From assembly GCA_963631655.1 (NCBI GenBank), contig CAVGRR010000005.1, positions 1-56,559 of the forward strand: a DNA stretch of 56,559 nucleotides, in the 5' to 3' direction. Under the pieces are notes generated by a model that searched no databases, was not told the DNA's origin, and saw only the letters and a program-made list of their open reading frames with translations. This stretch comes from Methanomethylophilus sp963631655 (GTDB lineage Archaea; Thermoplasmatota; Thermoplasmata; Methanomassiliicoccales; Methanomethylophilaceae). Positions 42,744-51,535 of this stretch are shown here, in pieces. Position 1 is the stretch's first letter, and each line of letters starts with the position of its first letter. The translations under genes were made by a program, and so were the position numbers.

Positions 42744-43532
42744 TTACAAGGATTTATGGAACATCTGCCGGAGGGAATCGAGATAAAGGTCCTGTCTGAG
42801 ACGTTTCTCATAAGGACAGTAGGGCGGGGTTTTGAATTCGAGGTCGGTGTAGGTCACGTCAAGAAGTGTGAGTCCGTCGGGTTTCGCGATGCCGAAGGTG
42901 CCGTCCTCTCCTGCGAGTTTGGCTTTAACATCATCCAGGGAGGACATTCCCTTGCCGACCTGGATGACAGCGGCCATGATGCGTCTGATCTGGTTCCAGA
43001 GGAAATAATCCGCACAGAAGTCGGTGACTATCATTCCGTCGGTATGTCTGACCTCGATGCTCTCGATCGACATGACCGTCGATTTTCCTGTTTCGTTTCT
43101 GGCGAAACGTTTGAAATCGTGGTGGCCTTCGAAGAGCTTTGCGGCCTGTGTGAAAAGTCCCAGATCTATGCCAAGATCGGGCGTGGCATAGCGGTAGTAT
43201 CTCTTCCATGCTATGCGGGGGTTGAACCTGTCGTCGATCTCTGCGATGCTCTTGTAATAGACCCCGTGGGAGATGGAACTGGCGGCCCTGAGCAAAAGAC
43301 CCAGGTCCTTGAATTCCGTATAGAATGTGATGACGTTCCCCAGTGCGCTGACGCCCGCATCGGTGCGACTGGCGAATTTCAGATCGACCTCTTCCGGAGG
43401 GACATGATCGACAAGTGCCAGATCCCTCAGGACCTCCCCCGCCACGGTGCGGAGGTTGGTCTCGGCAGGCTGTATCTGGGAGCCGTTGAACTCGTCTCCC
43501 AGATAAGCTATTTTGACTGCTACGCGCCTCAT
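42744..43532 (-). CDS. truA: tRNA pseudouridine synthase A
   Basis: TruA makes pseudouridine at positions 38-40 of tRNA anticodon stems. The 262-residue protein has the catalytic Asp in SRTDAGVSALG (about residue 57), RYYRYATPD (about 111) and HHDFKRFARNETGK (about 136), and the C-terminal FLWNQIRRIMAAVI. All core motifs are intact. Its start overlaps the purD stop by four bases (ATGA). Confidence 0.93.
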   Translation of the reverse strand: MRRVAVKIAYLGDEFNGSQIQPAETNLRTVAGEVLRDLALVDHVPPEEVDLKFASRTDAGVSALGNVITFYTEFKDLGLLLRAASSISHGVYYKSIAEIDDRFNPRIAWKRYYRYATPDLGIDLGLFTQAAKLFEGHHDFKRFARNETGKSTVMSIESIEVRHTDGMIVTDFCADYFLWNQIRRIMAAVIQVGKGMSSLDDVKAKLAGEDGTFGIAKPDGLTLLDVTYTDLEFKTPPYCPYEKRLRQDLYLDSLRQMFHKSL

Positions 43533-44854
43533 TGTCCGCGGATGGCCTTCATGTGGTCGATCCTTTTCTGGATCAGCTCTGCGGTACCGATGTCGTGACG
43601 TACCTCGATGGCATCGCAGTTGATGAAGGTGAGTCCTTTCTCGCAGTGTTTCTCGGCCTCTGCGATGGTGTCACCGATACCGACCACACCGATGGACCTG
43701 GAGGTTCCGGTGATGAGTTTTCCGTCCTTCTCGTCCACGCTGCCGAAGTAGACCACGGCGCCGGAGTTGACGATGCTTTCAAGGTCGAAGGAGATGGTGT
43801 GTCCGGGTTCGGGTGCCACTCCGTATCCGCGGGGGACCACGTATTTGCAGACGGTGGCCTTGTTGTAGAACTCGACTCCGCCTTTGATCTTTCCGCCTGC
43901 CATCCATTTGACGACATCGCTGAAGTTGGTGGACAGGACGGTCAGGACGTTCATGGCCTCGGGATCTCCGAACCTGGCGTTGATCTCGATGATCTTGGGC
44001 CCGTCCTTGGTGAGCATGAACTGGCCGTACATCGGTCCGCGGTAGGGGCAGCCTTCCTCGGCCAGGGCCTTGATGATGGCCTGCACGATGTCGATGGCCT
44101 TCTGGCGCTCCTCCTGGGTGACGAAGGGCAGGAGATGGTTCGCATCGCTGTAGGAACCCATACCGCCGGTGTTGGGTCCTTTGTCGCCCTCATATGCCCT
44201 CTTGTGGTCCTGGACCAGGGGCATGGGGAAGATCTCCTCTCCGTTGGTGAAGACCATCTGGGTGAACTCCTCTCCCTCTGCCTTCTCCTCGATGATGACC
44301 TTTCCTCCGCCGATGTCGTCGTTGAAGATCTCCTTGATGTACTCGATGGTCTCATCGATGTTCTGGAGCTGGTCTCCCTGGACCTTCACTCCCTTTCCGC
44401 CGGTCAGTCCGACGGGTTTGACCGCCACTTTGTAAGGGACGGTCTTGACGAATGCGATCGCATCCTCCGCGGTGTCGAAGCTGTTGTACCTGAGGTTTCC
44501 TTCGATGCCGTATTTCTCGACGAGGTTCCTCATGAATGTCTTCGAGGTCTCGATCCTCGCCGCGCTCTTGGTGGGCGAGGCGCATTTGACACCGATGTGT
44601 TCCAGCGCATCGACGATTCCGGACGACAGGGGGGCCTCCGGTCCGACGAACGCGTATTCGATGAAGTTGTTGATGGCGAAATCGCAGATGTGGTCGATGT
44701 CGTCCTCTTTGCAGTACAGGACATCGGTCGCCTTCTCCTTGATTCCGGGGTTGGCGTTCTTCATCACGGCATAGATCTCGACGCCCGGACAGCGGGCGAG
44801 TGCTTCAACTGCGGCATGTTCTCTGGCGCCGCCTCCGATAGTAAGTATCTTCAT
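43529..44854 (-). CDS. purD: Phosphoribosylamine-glycine ligase (GAR synthetase)
   Basis: PurD joins glycine to phosphoribosylamine, the second step of purine synthesis. This is a 441-residue ATP-grasp enzyme with GGGAREHAAVEAL at the N terminus, GPEAPLSSGIVDAL (about residue 72), KPVGLTGGKGVKV (about 146), MGSYSDANHLLPF (about 235) and INARFGDPEAMNVL (about 297). It is complete and of normal length. The gene follows hypB by 10 bases, an odd partner, so the operon may simply reflect compact packing. Confidence 0.96.
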   Translation of the reverse strand: MKILTIGGGAREHAAVEALARCPGVEIYAVMKNANPGIKEKATDVLYCKEDDIDHICDFAINNFIEYAFVGPEAPLSSGIVDALEHIGVKCASPTKSAARIETSKTFMRNLVEKYGIEGNLRYNSFDTAEDAIAFVKTVPYKVAVKPVGLTGGKGVKVQGDQLQNIDETIEYIKEIFNDDIGGGKVIIEEKAEGEEFTQMVFTNGEEIFPMPLVQDHKRAYEGDKGPNTGGMGSYSDANHLLPFVTQEERQKAIDIVQAIIKALAEEGCPYRGPMYGQFMLTKDGPKIIEINARFGDPEAMNVLTVLSTNFSDVVKWMAGGKIKGGVEFYNKATVCKYVVPRGYGVAPEPGHTISFDLESIVNSGAVVYFGSVDEKDGKLITGTSRSIGVVGIGDTIAEAEKHCEKGLTFINCDAIEVRHDIGTAELIQKRIDHMKAIRGQ

Positions 44855-44864
44855 GTTATCCTCC

Positions 44865-45515
44865 TCAAAAGCCGAATGCGGCGATTATTTCCTTGACACC
44901 GTCGTCCTTCTTGGCGCTGCAGGTGTAGATTTTCTTGAGTCCGCCGGTCAGTTTCTCATAGTCCTTTATGATGACCTCGGGGTCCACGCCCACCGCGTCC
45001 GCGATGTCGATCTTGTTCAGTATGGCGACGTCCGAGTGCTGGAATATGGCATGGTGCTTCCTCACCATGTCGTCGCCTTCGGTGGTCGATATGACGACCG
45101 CACGGTAATCCGTCCCCAGCGGGAAGTCCGCAGGACAGACCAGGTTGCCCACGTTCTCGATGATGACGATGTCGTACTTGTCAAGGTCCATCGAGTCCAG
45201 TGCCTTCTTGATCAAGTTGGCGTCGAGATGGCATTCCTTTCCTGTGTTGCAGTTGACCGCATCGAGTCCCGCCTCTCTGAACCTCTTGAAATCGTCGTCC
45301 CCGGTCACATCCCCGGCGATGACGCATACCCTCTTCCCTTCATCCGTCAGTCTCTTTCCGATCTTGATGATGAGGGAGGTCTTTCCGGCCCCGATGGAAC
45401 CCATGAAGTCCACTGTCTTTATCCCGTGCTCTTTGAACCGGTGGTAGTTCTCGTGTGCGACCTTGTTGTTCGCCCTGAGAACGTCGAACTCCATTCCGGC
45501 TTGGATGATGTGCAT
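44865..45515 (-). CDS. hypB: Hydrogenase/urease nickel incorporation GTPase HypB
   Basis: HypB is a GTPase that loads nickel into the active site of [NiFe] hydrogenases. The 216-residue protein has P-loop GSIGAGKT (residues 39-46), the metal-binding CHLDA segment following NTGKE (about residue 86), ENVGNLVCPA (about 116) and NKID (about 159). No His-rich nickel-storage tail is present. The start at ATG 45515 is chosen because a TATA box (CTTATAAC on the minus strand, about 45539-45546) lies about 27 bases upstream. The longer frame from a GTG at 45554 would begin upstream of the TATA box. It leads the hypB-purD-truA-translin operon. Confidence 0.94.
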   Translation of the reverse strand: MHIIQAGMEFDVLRANNKVAHENYHRFKEHGIKTVDFMGSIGAGKTSLIIKIGKRLTDEGKRVCVIAGDVTGDDDFKRFREAGLDAVNCNTGKECHLDANLIKKALDSMDLDKYDIVIIENVGNLVCPADFPLGTDYRAVVISTTEGDDMVRKHHAIFQHSDVAILNKIDIADAVGVDPEVIIKDYEKLTGGLKKIYTCSAKKDDGVKEIIAAFGF

Positions 45516-45538
45516 GTGGTTGGGATACCTTGTACCTG

Positions 45539-45566
45539 TTATAAGGGTATGCACGCGCGCCCGTGC
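45539..45566 (-). promoter_or_regulatory. hypB promoter with a GC-rich near-palindrome
   Basis: The TATA box (45539-45546) is preceded on the minus strand by a 16-bp near-palindrome, GCACGCGCGCCCGTGC as read on the plus strand (45551-45566), with one mismatched pair. This is where BRE or a regulator site would be expected. The bases 45547-45560 alternate purine and pyrimidine. Confidence 0.5.
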
Positions 45567-45595
45567 GTATTATGTGCTTAGATAAAACAAACCCT

Positions 45596-45647
45596 GCGGA
45601 CATCGCGGAACCTGCGGGGATACCTGGGTGTCCGCGATTACTTTAAA
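45596..45647 (+). promoter_or_regulatory. Inverted repeat and TATA box upstream of gatD
   Basis: GCGGACA (about 45596-45602) and TGTCCGC (about 45630-45636) form a 7-base inverted repeat just before the TATA-like CTTTAAAG (45641-45648). The gatD ATG is at 45675, so the leader is only a few bases. Confidence 0.4.
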
Positions 45648-45674
45648 GTCATAATCCGCATAGTCGGGCCCATT

Positions 45675-46970
45675 ATGAGCTATGCAGATTTCCTGTCCAA
45701 AAAACTGGCCGATGCCGGTGCTGAAGAGGGATGTATGCTGAACGTCAAGGTCGGGGAAAAGGACTACAGAGGCGTCCTGATGCCCCACCACGAGTTCAGC
45801 GGTCATGACATCCTCATCCTCAAGGTCAAGAGCGGTTACAACATCGGGATCAGACTCGATGAGAACTCCACCATCGCCGTGGAATCCAGGCCCGTAGAGA
45901 GGGTCAAACCCGAGGCCCACGAGGGTCCGAAGGAGGGTCTGAAGACCATCGTGCTGATCGGAACCGGAGGTACCATCGCATCCTATGTGGACTACCGTAC
46001 CGGTGCCGTGCACCCCGCACTGTCCACCTCGGACATGATCAACGCCGTTCCCGAGATCAAGGAGATCGCCAACCTGAAGGCGAACGTGCTCTTTTCGATC
46101 TTTTCGGAGAACATGACCGTTCCTCACTGGCAGAAGCTTGCCGAGGCCATCGCGTCCGAGCTGAACTCCGGTGCCGATGCGGTCATCGTCCCCCACGGTA
46201 CCGACACCATGGGATACACCGCCGCCGCGGTGTCCTTCATGCTCGGAGACATCCAGAAACCCGTGGTCTTCGTGGGCGCCCAGAGGTCCTCCGACAGACC
46301 TTCTTCGGATGCCAGCAGCAACCTGATGGCCGCCGCCCGCTTCTGCGTCAACGGAAACAGGGCCGGAGTGTTCGTCGTCATGCACGAAGGCTCTGGAGAC
46401 GACTCCTTCGCGGTGCACTGCGGTACCAGGGTCAGGAAGATGCACACCTCCCGCAGGGACGCCTTCAAGAGCATCAACGTGCCCCCCGTGGCCGTCATCG
46501 ACGCCGCCGGAAAGATCACCTTCAACACCGACGGAAGGCCTGTCGGAAACGCTCCCGCAGAGGTCGCATCCGATATGTGCCAGCAGGTCGTTCTGCTGCA
46601 GTTCTACCCGGGAATGGACCCGGAGCTTTTCCGTGACATTTTCATGAAGAGCAAAGGTGTGGTCATCGCCGGTTCCGGTCTCGGCCACGTCAACGCCAAC
46701 ATGGTCCCCCTTATCAAAGAAGCTGTGGATGCTGGCACTATTGTGGTCGCCACTTCCCAGTGCCTCAACGGAAGGACCAATCTCAATGTTTACAACACCG
46801 GAAGGGACATGCTCAACGCAGGTGTGATCACCGTTCAGGACATGCTTCCAGAGACCGCCTACGTGAAGCTCATGTGGGCCCTTGCCAACACCAAATCCGT
46901 CGAGGCCGCCAAGGAGGTCATGAAGACCGACCTCGCCGGCGAGATGAGCGACAGGAGGGAGTTATTATGA
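45675..46970 (+). CDS. gatD: Glutamyl-tRNA(Gln) amidotransferase subunit D
   Basis: GatD is the asparaginase-like subunit of archaeal GatDE. It releases ammonia from glutamine so that Glu-tRNA(Gln) can be turned into Gln-tRNA(Gln). The 431-residue protein has an N-terminal beta-barrel (about 1-75), then the catalytic threonines in IGTGGTIASYVDY (about residue 94) and VPHGTDTMGYTAAA (about 172). The C-terminal GSGLGHVN (about 336) and TSQCLNGRTN complete the fold. It overlaps gatE by four bases, as expected for subunits made together. Confidence 0.97.
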   Translation: MSYADFLSKKLADAGAEEGCMLNVKVGEKDYRGVLMPHHEFSGHDILILKVKSGYNIGIRLDENSTIAVESRPVERVKPEAHEGPKEGLKTIVLIGTGGTIASYVDYRTGAVHPALSTSDMINAVPEIKEIANLKANVLFSIFSENMTVPHWQKLAEAIASELNSGADAVIVPHGTDTMGYTAAAVSFMLGDIQKPVVFVGAQRSSDRPSSDASSNLMAAARFCVNGNRAGVFVVMHEGSGDDSFAVHCGTRVRKMHTSRRDAFKSINVPPVAVIDAAGKITFNTDGRPVGNAPAEVASDMCQQVVLLQFYPGMDPELFRDIFMKSKGVVIAGSGLGHVNANMVPLIKEAVDAGTIVVATSQCLNGRTNLNVYNTGRDMLNAGVITVQDMLPETAYVKLMWALANTKSVEAAKEVMKTDLAGEMSDRRELL

Positions 46971-48841
46971 CCGACAGGCCCGAGATGATGTGCGGTATCG
47001 AGATCCACCAGCAGCTCGACACCCACAAGTTGTTCTGTGACTGCCGCAGCGAACTCTCCGAGGACGGTTTCGGCGGCATCTACAGGCGTCTGAGACCCAC
47101 CACCTCCGAGATGGGAGAGGTCGACCGTGCCGCTCTGGCACAGTTCATGAGAGGCTACGGATACAGGTACCAGAGCTGCAAGTGCGAGACCTGTCTCGTG
47201 GAGCTCGATGAGGAGCCTCCCCACGAGGTCAACGCCGATGCACTGGAGACCACTCTGATCTTCTCCGAACTTGTGAAAGCGCAGGTGATCGACGAGGTGC
47301 AGTTCATGAGGAAGATCGTCGTCGACGGTTCCAACACCTCCGGTTTCCAGAGGACCTCCCTCGTCGCCGTGGACGGTTCCATCGACGTCGCCGCCATCGG
47401 AAGGAATGTAGGTATCCTCTCAGTATGTCTTGAAGAGGATGCATGCCGTAAGATCGAGACCTCCGCCGACACCGTCATCTGGAGGACCGACCGTCTGGGT
47501 ATTCCGCTGATCGAGGTCGCCACCGCCCCCGACATGAGGACTCCCGAGGAGGTCTACGAGGTCGCTTCGAGGATCGGAGCGCTGCTCAGGGCCACCAAGA
47601 GGGTCAAGAGGGGTCTGGGAACCATCCGTGAAGACCTCAACATCTCCATCCCCGAGGGTGCCCGTATCGAGATCAAAGGTGTGCAGGAGCTCAGGCTTCT
47701 GCCCGATTTCGTCGCCAACGAGGTCAAGAGGCAGCAGAACCTCGTCAGGGTCAAGAAGATCCTGGCGGAGAGGGGAACCAAGCCTGTGGAGATCAAGATC
47801 GAGGACGTCACCGACCTGTTCAAGGACTGCGAGTCCAAGGTCATCGCCACCGCCCTCAAGGCCAACGGAAAGGTCCTGGCCGTCAGACTGCCCGGTTTCG
47901 CCGGTGTCATGAACGGTGACAACAAGACCCTGAGGCTGGGTGCCGAGATGGCACAGTATGCCCGTACCGTCGGCGTGAAGGGGATCTTCCACTCCGACGA
48001 GCTTCCCAACTACGGGATCGAACAGCCCTATGTCGACGCTCTCCGCGAGAAGCTCGGCATGACCGGCGAGTTCGACGGATTCGTCATCTGCGCCGCATCC
48101 CAGAAGAAGGCCACCGATGCCCTTAACCTTGCCGTCGGAAGGGCGAACATGGCCCTCGACGGTGTTCCCGAAGAGACCCGTGACCCCCTGCCCGACGGAA
48201 CCACCAGGTATTCCAGGCCTCTCCCCGGAGCCGCCAGGATGTACCCTGAGACCGATGTGCCTCCGACCACCATCACCGCCGCCAGGCTCGGACGCATCAA
48301 AGCGAACCTTCCGGAGTTCCCCGAGCAGGTCGAGGCCCGTCTTGTGAGCAAATACGGGATCAATGCGCAGCAGGCCCATCAGATCGTCAGGCAGGGCCGT
48401 GACGATGTGTTCAGCAGCATCTCCGATGAGTTCGGTCTTTCCGCTGTCGCCGCCACCACCTTCCAGAACACCTTCCAGGAGCTGGAACATGATGGTGTGG
48501 ACACCGATCTGTTCTCCTACGAGGAGCTTTACGAGGTCTTCGCCGGACTCAAGGCCAACAAGTACGCCAAGGAGGCAGTCCCTGCCATTCTGAAGGAGAT
48601 CGCAGGCGGATCCGACCTGGAATCCGCGATCAAGAAACTCGGCGTCTCTGCTGTCGGTGCCGATGAGGCCGCTGCCATCATCGAGAAGATCGTCGCAGAG
48701 CGTGCAGACTTCGTCCGTTCCAAGGGAATGGCCGCGATTGGAGGCCTCATGGGACCTGTCATGGGTGCCCTCAGGGGTAAGATCGACGGTAAACAGGCGA
48801 ACGAGCTCCTCACCGCAGCGATCAAGAAACTCCTTTCCTGA
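46967..48841 (+). CDS. gatE: Glutamyl-tRNA(Gln) amidotransferase subunit E
   Basis: GatE is the archaeal kinase and transamidase subunit that phosphorylates Glu-tRNA(Gln) and accepts ammonia from GatD. It has 624 residues, starting MTDRPEMMCGIEIHQQLDTHKLFC with the family's CGIEIHQQL. Other blocks are TSGFQRTSLVAVDG, RLGIPLIEVATAPDM and GLGTIREDLNISI. An AspRS-type insertion domain (about residues 280-410) and a helical YqeY-like tRNA-binding tail (about 480-624) follow. The ATG at 46967 is used because it overlaps the gatD stop and restores the conserved N terminus. Confidence 0.97.
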   Translation: MTDRPEMMCGIEIHQQLDTHKLFCDCRSELSEDGFGGIYRRLRPTTSEMGEVDRAALAQFMRGYGYRYQSCKCETCLVELDEEPPHEVNADALETTLIFSELVKAQVIDEVQFMRKIVVDGSNTSGFQRTSLVAVDGSIDVAAIGRNVGILSVCLEEDACRKIETSADTVIWRTDRLGIPLIEVATAPDMRTPEEVYEVASRIGALLRATKRVKRGLGTIREDLNISIPEGARIEIKGVQELRLLPDFVANEVKRQQNLVRVKKILAERGTKPVEIKIEDVTDLFKDCESKVIATALKANGKVLAVRLPGFAGVMNGDNKTLRLGAEMAQYARTVGVKGIFHSDELPNYGIEQPYVDALREKLGMTGEFDGFVICAASQKKATDALNLAVGRANMALDGVPEETRDPLPDGTTRYSRPLPGAARMYPETDVPPTTITAARLGRIKANLPEFPEQVEARLVSKYGINAQQAHQIVRQGRDDVFSSISDEFGLSAVAATTFQNTFQELEHDGVDTDLFSYEELYEVFAGLKANKYAKEAVPAILKEIAGGSDLESAIKKLGVSAVGADEAAAIIEKIVAERADFVRSKGMAAIGGLMGPVMGALRGKIDGKQANELLTAAIKKLLS

Positions 48842-48867
48842 CTTTCGGTCAGTCGACCGGGCCGGGC

Positions 48868-49449
48868 TCAGTTCCCGGTTCGGTCGAATTTTATTTCCAA
48901 AACATCAAGACGTTCGAAGAACAGCGGAAGTGTTCTCAGGACCTTCGTCCTTCTTTTTCCGAGGACCTCTTTCAGACGGTCGTGGTCCATCAGCGACGAC
49001 ACGACGACCACCACACGGCCGTCCGGCAGAAGGTGTTCGGGCGCATGTGCCAGCAGCTCCGGGAGCGGACCCATTCCGTCCTCTCCGCCGGACCATGCTT
49101 TCGCCAATTCCCCCTCTTCCTGAACAGGCAGATACGGGAGATTGAAAATGATCGTGTCGTACCTATCCGGGAAGGCGGAATAGACATCCGTGTCCCTTAC
49201 ATCGAGATCCGCATTGTTCTTCAGAGCGTTTTTACGGGTCAGTTCGACCGCGTGCGGGTTGATGTCTCCGCAAGAAACGACGGCACCGTTCACGGCACAA
49301 TGGATGGAGACGACCCCTGAACCGCATCCGATCTCCAGCACCTTCTCGCCCTTTCTGATATCAAGTGATTCAATGAGAAGGATGCTGTCGTCGGACGGAG
49401 GATAGACCTCTGGGTCTTCTGCGATATCGATGTCCGGACGGTATTCCAT
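48868..49449 (-). CDS. HemK2/Mtq2-like class I methyltransferase
   Basis: This 193-residue SAM methyltransferase resembles archaeal Mtq2 proteins, which methylate the glutamine of the GGQ motif in release factor aRF1. Features are VYPPSDDSILL (about residue 15), the SAM loop VLEIGCGSGVVS (about 37), and CGDINPHAV (about 60). The motif IV region reads FNLPYLP (about 98) instead of the usual NPPY; the change of the second residue to Leu could affect catalysis. It shares a promoter region with the divergent MBL gene and converges on gatE. Confidence 0.8.
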   Translation of the reverse strand: MEYRPDIDIAEDPEVYPPSDDSILLIESLDIRKGEKVLEIGCGSGVVSIHCAVNGAVVSCGDINPHAVELTRKNALKNNADLDVRDTDVYSAFPDRYDTIIFNLPYLPVQEEGELAKAWSGGEDGMGPLPELLAHAPEHLLPDGRVVVVVSSLMDHDRLKEVLGKRRTKVLRTLPLFFERLDVLEIKFDRTGN

Positions 49450-49472
49450 ACCCGGTCATCTGACAAAATCAC

Positions 49473-49478
49473 TATAAA
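49473..49478. promoter_or_regulatory. Shared TATA box for the methyltransferase and MBL genes
   Basis: TATAAA lies midway between divergent start codons, 25-26 bases from the ATG at 49501 and 26-27 bases from the ATG at 49449. It is the only TATA-like element in the 51-base gap, and its surroundings read CTATAAAG / CTTTATAG on the two strands. Confidence 0.6.
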
Positions 49479-49500
49479 GTTGTTCTTGTGTCATAGACCT

Positions 49501-50091
49501 ATGAATTCGCTTGACATCCTGGTCCTGGGTCATCTCGAACGCAACGAGGACGGAAGCGTGGACCTGAACAACACCTGGTCCACATCCACTCTGATCAGGA
49601 CCGATGACGGCCACAACATCGTGGTCGACACCAGCATGCAGTACATGAAATCCGGCATCAAGACATCGTTTAAACAGATCGGAAAGATCTTCCCGGACGA
49701 TGTTGACATGATCGTCCTGACCCATGCGCATCCTGACCACATAGGCAACTGTTCCATGTTCAAGAACGCGAAGATCTATGTCAGAAAGGAAGAACTGGAA
49801 CATGTGCCAGATGCCATAGGGGTGGACTCTGATATGGAGATCGCCAAGGGGGTAAAACTCGTCTACACCCCGGGTCATTCCCCCGGTTCCATGAGCGTCT
49901 TCGTCGAGGCCGACCGCAAGTACGTTATCGCGGGCGATGCGATGCCCCTGGCCGACAATTACCATAAGATGGTGCCGCCCAAGCTCAATTACGACGAGGA
50001 TCTGGCCATGGAGAGCATGAAGAGGATAATCGCATATGCGGATGTCATCATTCCCGGGCACGACAAGCCGTTCACCGTGCGTAAAAGATAA
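49501..50091 (+). CDS. MBL-fold metallo-hydrolase
   Basis: This 196-residue metallo-beta-lactamase-fold protein has the metal ligands HAHPDH (about residue 78), GHSPGS (about 126), the bridging Asp in VIAGDAM (about 146) and a final GHDKPF (about 187). The fold is that of small glyoxalase II or RNase-like hydrolases, but there is no extra domain that would name the substrate. The ATG at 49501 fits a leaderless transcript from the shared TATA; the frame open from 49480 would start inside the promoter. Confidence 0.85.
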   Translation: MNSLDILVLGHLERNEDGSVDLNNTWSTSTLIRTDDGHNIVVDTSMQYMKSGIKTSFKQIGKIFPDDVDMIVLTHAHPDHIGNCSMFKNAKIYVRKEELEHVPDAIGVDSDMEIAKGVKLVYTPGHSPGSMSVFVEADRKYVIAGDAMPLADNYHKMVPPKLNYDEDLAMESMKRIIAYADVIIPGHDKPFTVRKR

Positions 50092-50126
50092 GTTAACGAT
50101 GAGGATAAGGAACTGAGCGTGAGAAG

Positions 50127-50816
50127 ATGTCAGAAGAAATGCCCGAATATATTTACAACGAATGCCCGGATTGCGACGATGTCACGGAACACAAGATCCT
50201 CCGGGCCAAAGAGGGTAAATCCAGTGTGACTGGGACATTCCAGTGCACCGTCTGCGGGCGCGTCTTCTCCGGCACCATCAAGCTGCCCAAGAAGTTCTCC
50301 GTGAAGGTGCTTTTCAGCGAGGGCGATGTCACCGACACCACTCAGACCACGCTTCTTGAGAACGAGATCCTCGCCGTCGGCGACGAGTTCGACCTCGACG
50401 ACGGACGCCACGTTCAGATAACCTACATCGAGATGCCCGACGGAAGCAGGAGGAAGAAGGTCCCCGCTCCCGAGATCAAGGCCCTGTGGGTCAAGGCGTT
50501 CGACAATCTTCAGATCAAGGTCTCCGTCAACGATTATAAGAAGACCTATTCGATGATCAGCGATGCGGAACCGGACGACGAATTCACCGTCGGAATGTAC
50601 ATGCATTTCGACCTCTGGGACTGTGTCATCCACGCCATCAAGACCAAGGACAAGCTCCTCAGAAAAGGAACCGCCGAGGCCAGGGACATCGTCCGCATCT
50701 ACGCGAAGATCAGGCACCGCGACGGTACCGGAGCGGTCATGGAAGACGACTACGAGCTCGATGATGAACAGCTCGAGTTCGCCGACGATGCGGTTATGGA
50801 CTTCGACGAGAACTGA
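50127..50816 (+). CDS. Archaeal zinc-finger protein (HVO_0476-like)
   Basis: This 229-residue protein has an N-terminal four-cysteine zinc ribbon: CPDCDD (about residue 13) and CTVCGRVF (about 40). A beta-rich domain and an acidic C terminus (YELDDEQLEFADDAV) follow. It resembles the archaeal HVO_0476 family, whose role is unknown; nucleic-acid binding is likely from the ribbon. It follows the MBL gene by 35 bases and may be cotranscribed. Its stop codon abuts the stop of serB at a TGATCA. Confidence 0.72.
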   Translation: MSEEMPEYIYNECPDCDDVTEHKILRAKEGKSSVTGTFQCTVCGRVFSGTIKLPKKFSVKVLFSEGDVTDTTQTTLLENEILAVGDEFDLDDGRHVQITYIEMPDGSRRKKVPAPEIKALWVKAFDNLQIKVSVNDYKKTYSMISDAEPDDEFTVGMYMHFDLWDCVIHAIKTKDKLLRKGTAEARDIVRIYAKIRHRDGTGAVMEDDYELDDEQLEFADDAVMDFDEN

Positions 50817-51476
50817 TCACTCCGCTTCCCCGATGATGTAATCGAGGATGTCGGAGATGTTCTGGGAACGGATCGTGTAAGTGGCGGCCGCCGACGTGTA
50901 TTCGTCGAGAGGGTTGAATGCTATCGAGAGTCCCGAATTCTTGAACATGGGTATGTCGGTGAACGAGTTTCCGATGGAGACCGTTCTTTCAGGCGTCGTG
51001 CCGTAACGTTCGATGTATTTCCTGACCCAGACCCCTTTGTCCGCGAGGTCCACGATCTTGACCCCTTCTCCGGTCAGTTTTCCGTCCCCGTCGATCTTGA
51101 GACTGTCGGCCACACAGTCGTCGAATCCGAACTCGTTCGCCAGCATCCTCGCCGCGATGTCAATGCCTCCGCTGACGATCACACAGCGCATGCCGCAGTC
51201 CTGAAGGGAGGCCACTGTCTCCTGGATACCTTCCACAAGCGGTGTCTGCTGGAATATCTTCACCAGGTCCTGCATACAGAGGTCGGGTTTCACGCACTTC
51301 CAGGTCGAGATGTCGCTGCGCATGAACTCCTCCTCCGTGATTTTCTGGTTGACGAAGTCCTTGTAGCCCTGCTCGTTCTCGGTCCCGAGGCACTGGTGGA
51401 TCCATTTCCACGTGCTTCTGATGTTGGTGAGGGTGCCGTCCATATCGAAACAGGCCAGGTCGTACTTGTTCGGCAT
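50817..51476 (-). CDS. serB: HAD-family phosphatase, probable phosphoserine phosphatase SerB
   Basis: SerB removes phosphate from phosphoserine in serine synthesis. The 219-residue protein has the nucleophile motif FDMDGTLTNI (about residue 8), VIVSGGIDI (about 92, motif II Ser), and motif III/IV with the metal-binding GNSFTDIPMF (about 165). A helical cap lies between about 20 and 80. The family contains other phosphatases, so the substrate is inferred. The ATG at 51476 fits a TATA box 27 bases upstream; an ATG at 51500 lies within the promoter. Confidence 0.8.
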   Translation of the reverse strand: MPNKYDLACFDMDGTLTNIRSTWKWIHQCLGTENEQGYKDFVNQKITEEEFMRSDISTWKCVKPDLCMQDLVKIFQQTPLVEGIQETVASLQDCGMRCVIVSGGIDIAARMLANEFGFDDCVADSLKIDGDGKLTGEGVKIVDLADKGVWVRKYIERYGTTPERTVSIGNSFTDIPMFKNSGLSIAFNPLDEYTSAAATYTIRSQNISDILDYIIGEAE

Positions 51477-51498
51477 GTGCTCCGCAATCCGCTGAGGC

Positions 51499-51506
51499 AA
51501 TATATC
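51499..51506. promoter_or_regulatory. TATA box between serB and the MORN gene
   Basis: AATATATC / GATATATT lies 26-27 bases from the serB ATG (51476) and 33-34 from the MORN ATG (51536). It may serve both genes, the second with a leader of about eight bases. TTATCTAG at about 51508-51515 is an alternative for the MORN gene. Confidence 0.45.
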
Positions 51507-51535
51507 GTTATCTAGAATGACGGAATCCCCCAGGT

